From NCBI GenBank assembly GCA_934643435.1, contig CAKUCJ010000098.1:1-5605 (forward strand): a stretch of DNA of 5,605 nt, in the 5' to 3' direction. The position numbers and the translations under genes were made by a program. The notes under the pieces were generated by a model. It worked only from the letters and a program-made list of their open reading frames with translations, was not told the origin of the DNA and searched no databases. Source of the stretch: an uncultured Collinsella sp. (GTDB lineage Bacteria > Actinomycetota > Coriobacteriia > Coriobacteriales > Coriobacteriaceae). Each line of letters begins with the position of its first letter. Within the stretch, counting starts at the first letter, position 1. Below, in pieces: positions 5,577-5,605 of this stretch.

Positions 5577-5605
5577 AGAATGGGTCTTAGTACGCGCGCG
5601 ATACC

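Overview
The window is GC-rich bacterial chromosome, and every gene I can support lies on the minus strand, so transcription runs from high to low coordinates. A LuxR-type regulator with a 12-helix membrane domain, a family especially abundant in Coriobacteriia, and a GC-rich genome using SR-x-x-F type lipoprotein signals suggest an actinobacterial gut anaerobe of that class, plausibly Collinsella or a close relative. This assignment is an inference from memory of the families, not a database match.

Read in the direction of transcription, the layout is as follows. (1) A membrane-bound LuxR-family regulator (3988-5532; a longer 5568 start is possible) ends in a strong intrinsic terminator at 3945-3985. 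(2) An AT-rich spacer (3843-3944) probably carries the promoter of the next unit. (3) Four closely spaced genes follow: a small single-pass membrane protein (3390-3842), a zinc-ribbon protein with a glycine-rich segment and a Gln-rich coiled coil (1810-3372), and two lipoproteins (979-1734 and 266-943) that are diverged tandem paralogues. Gaps are 17, 75 and 35 nt, so they probably form one operon. (4) A second copy of the same hairpin at 218-260 closes that unit. (5) The N-terminal 42 codons of pyrE (orotate phosphoribosyltransferase, 1-128) begin after a short leader and run off the window.

The most striking non-coding signal is a 37-bp inverted repeat present in two identical copies, 5 nt and 2 nt downstream of two unrelated stop codons. 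The loop is conserved as well as the stem. It acts plausibly as a terminator, but the identity suggests a dispersed REP-like element that supplies terminators around the genome.

The four-gene unit is the best candidate for an undescribed system. Three of its products are predicted to be anchored at the cell surface. The fourth, the zinc-ribbon protein, has no signal peptide but has a hydrophobic glycine-rich stretch. None belongs to a family I can name with a function. The LuxR gene next door is a natural candidate regulator, but the terminator between them means it is probably not co-transcribed with them. No RNA gene, CRISPR array, insertion sequence or replication origin is visible, and no gene-free stretch exceeds about 150 bases.
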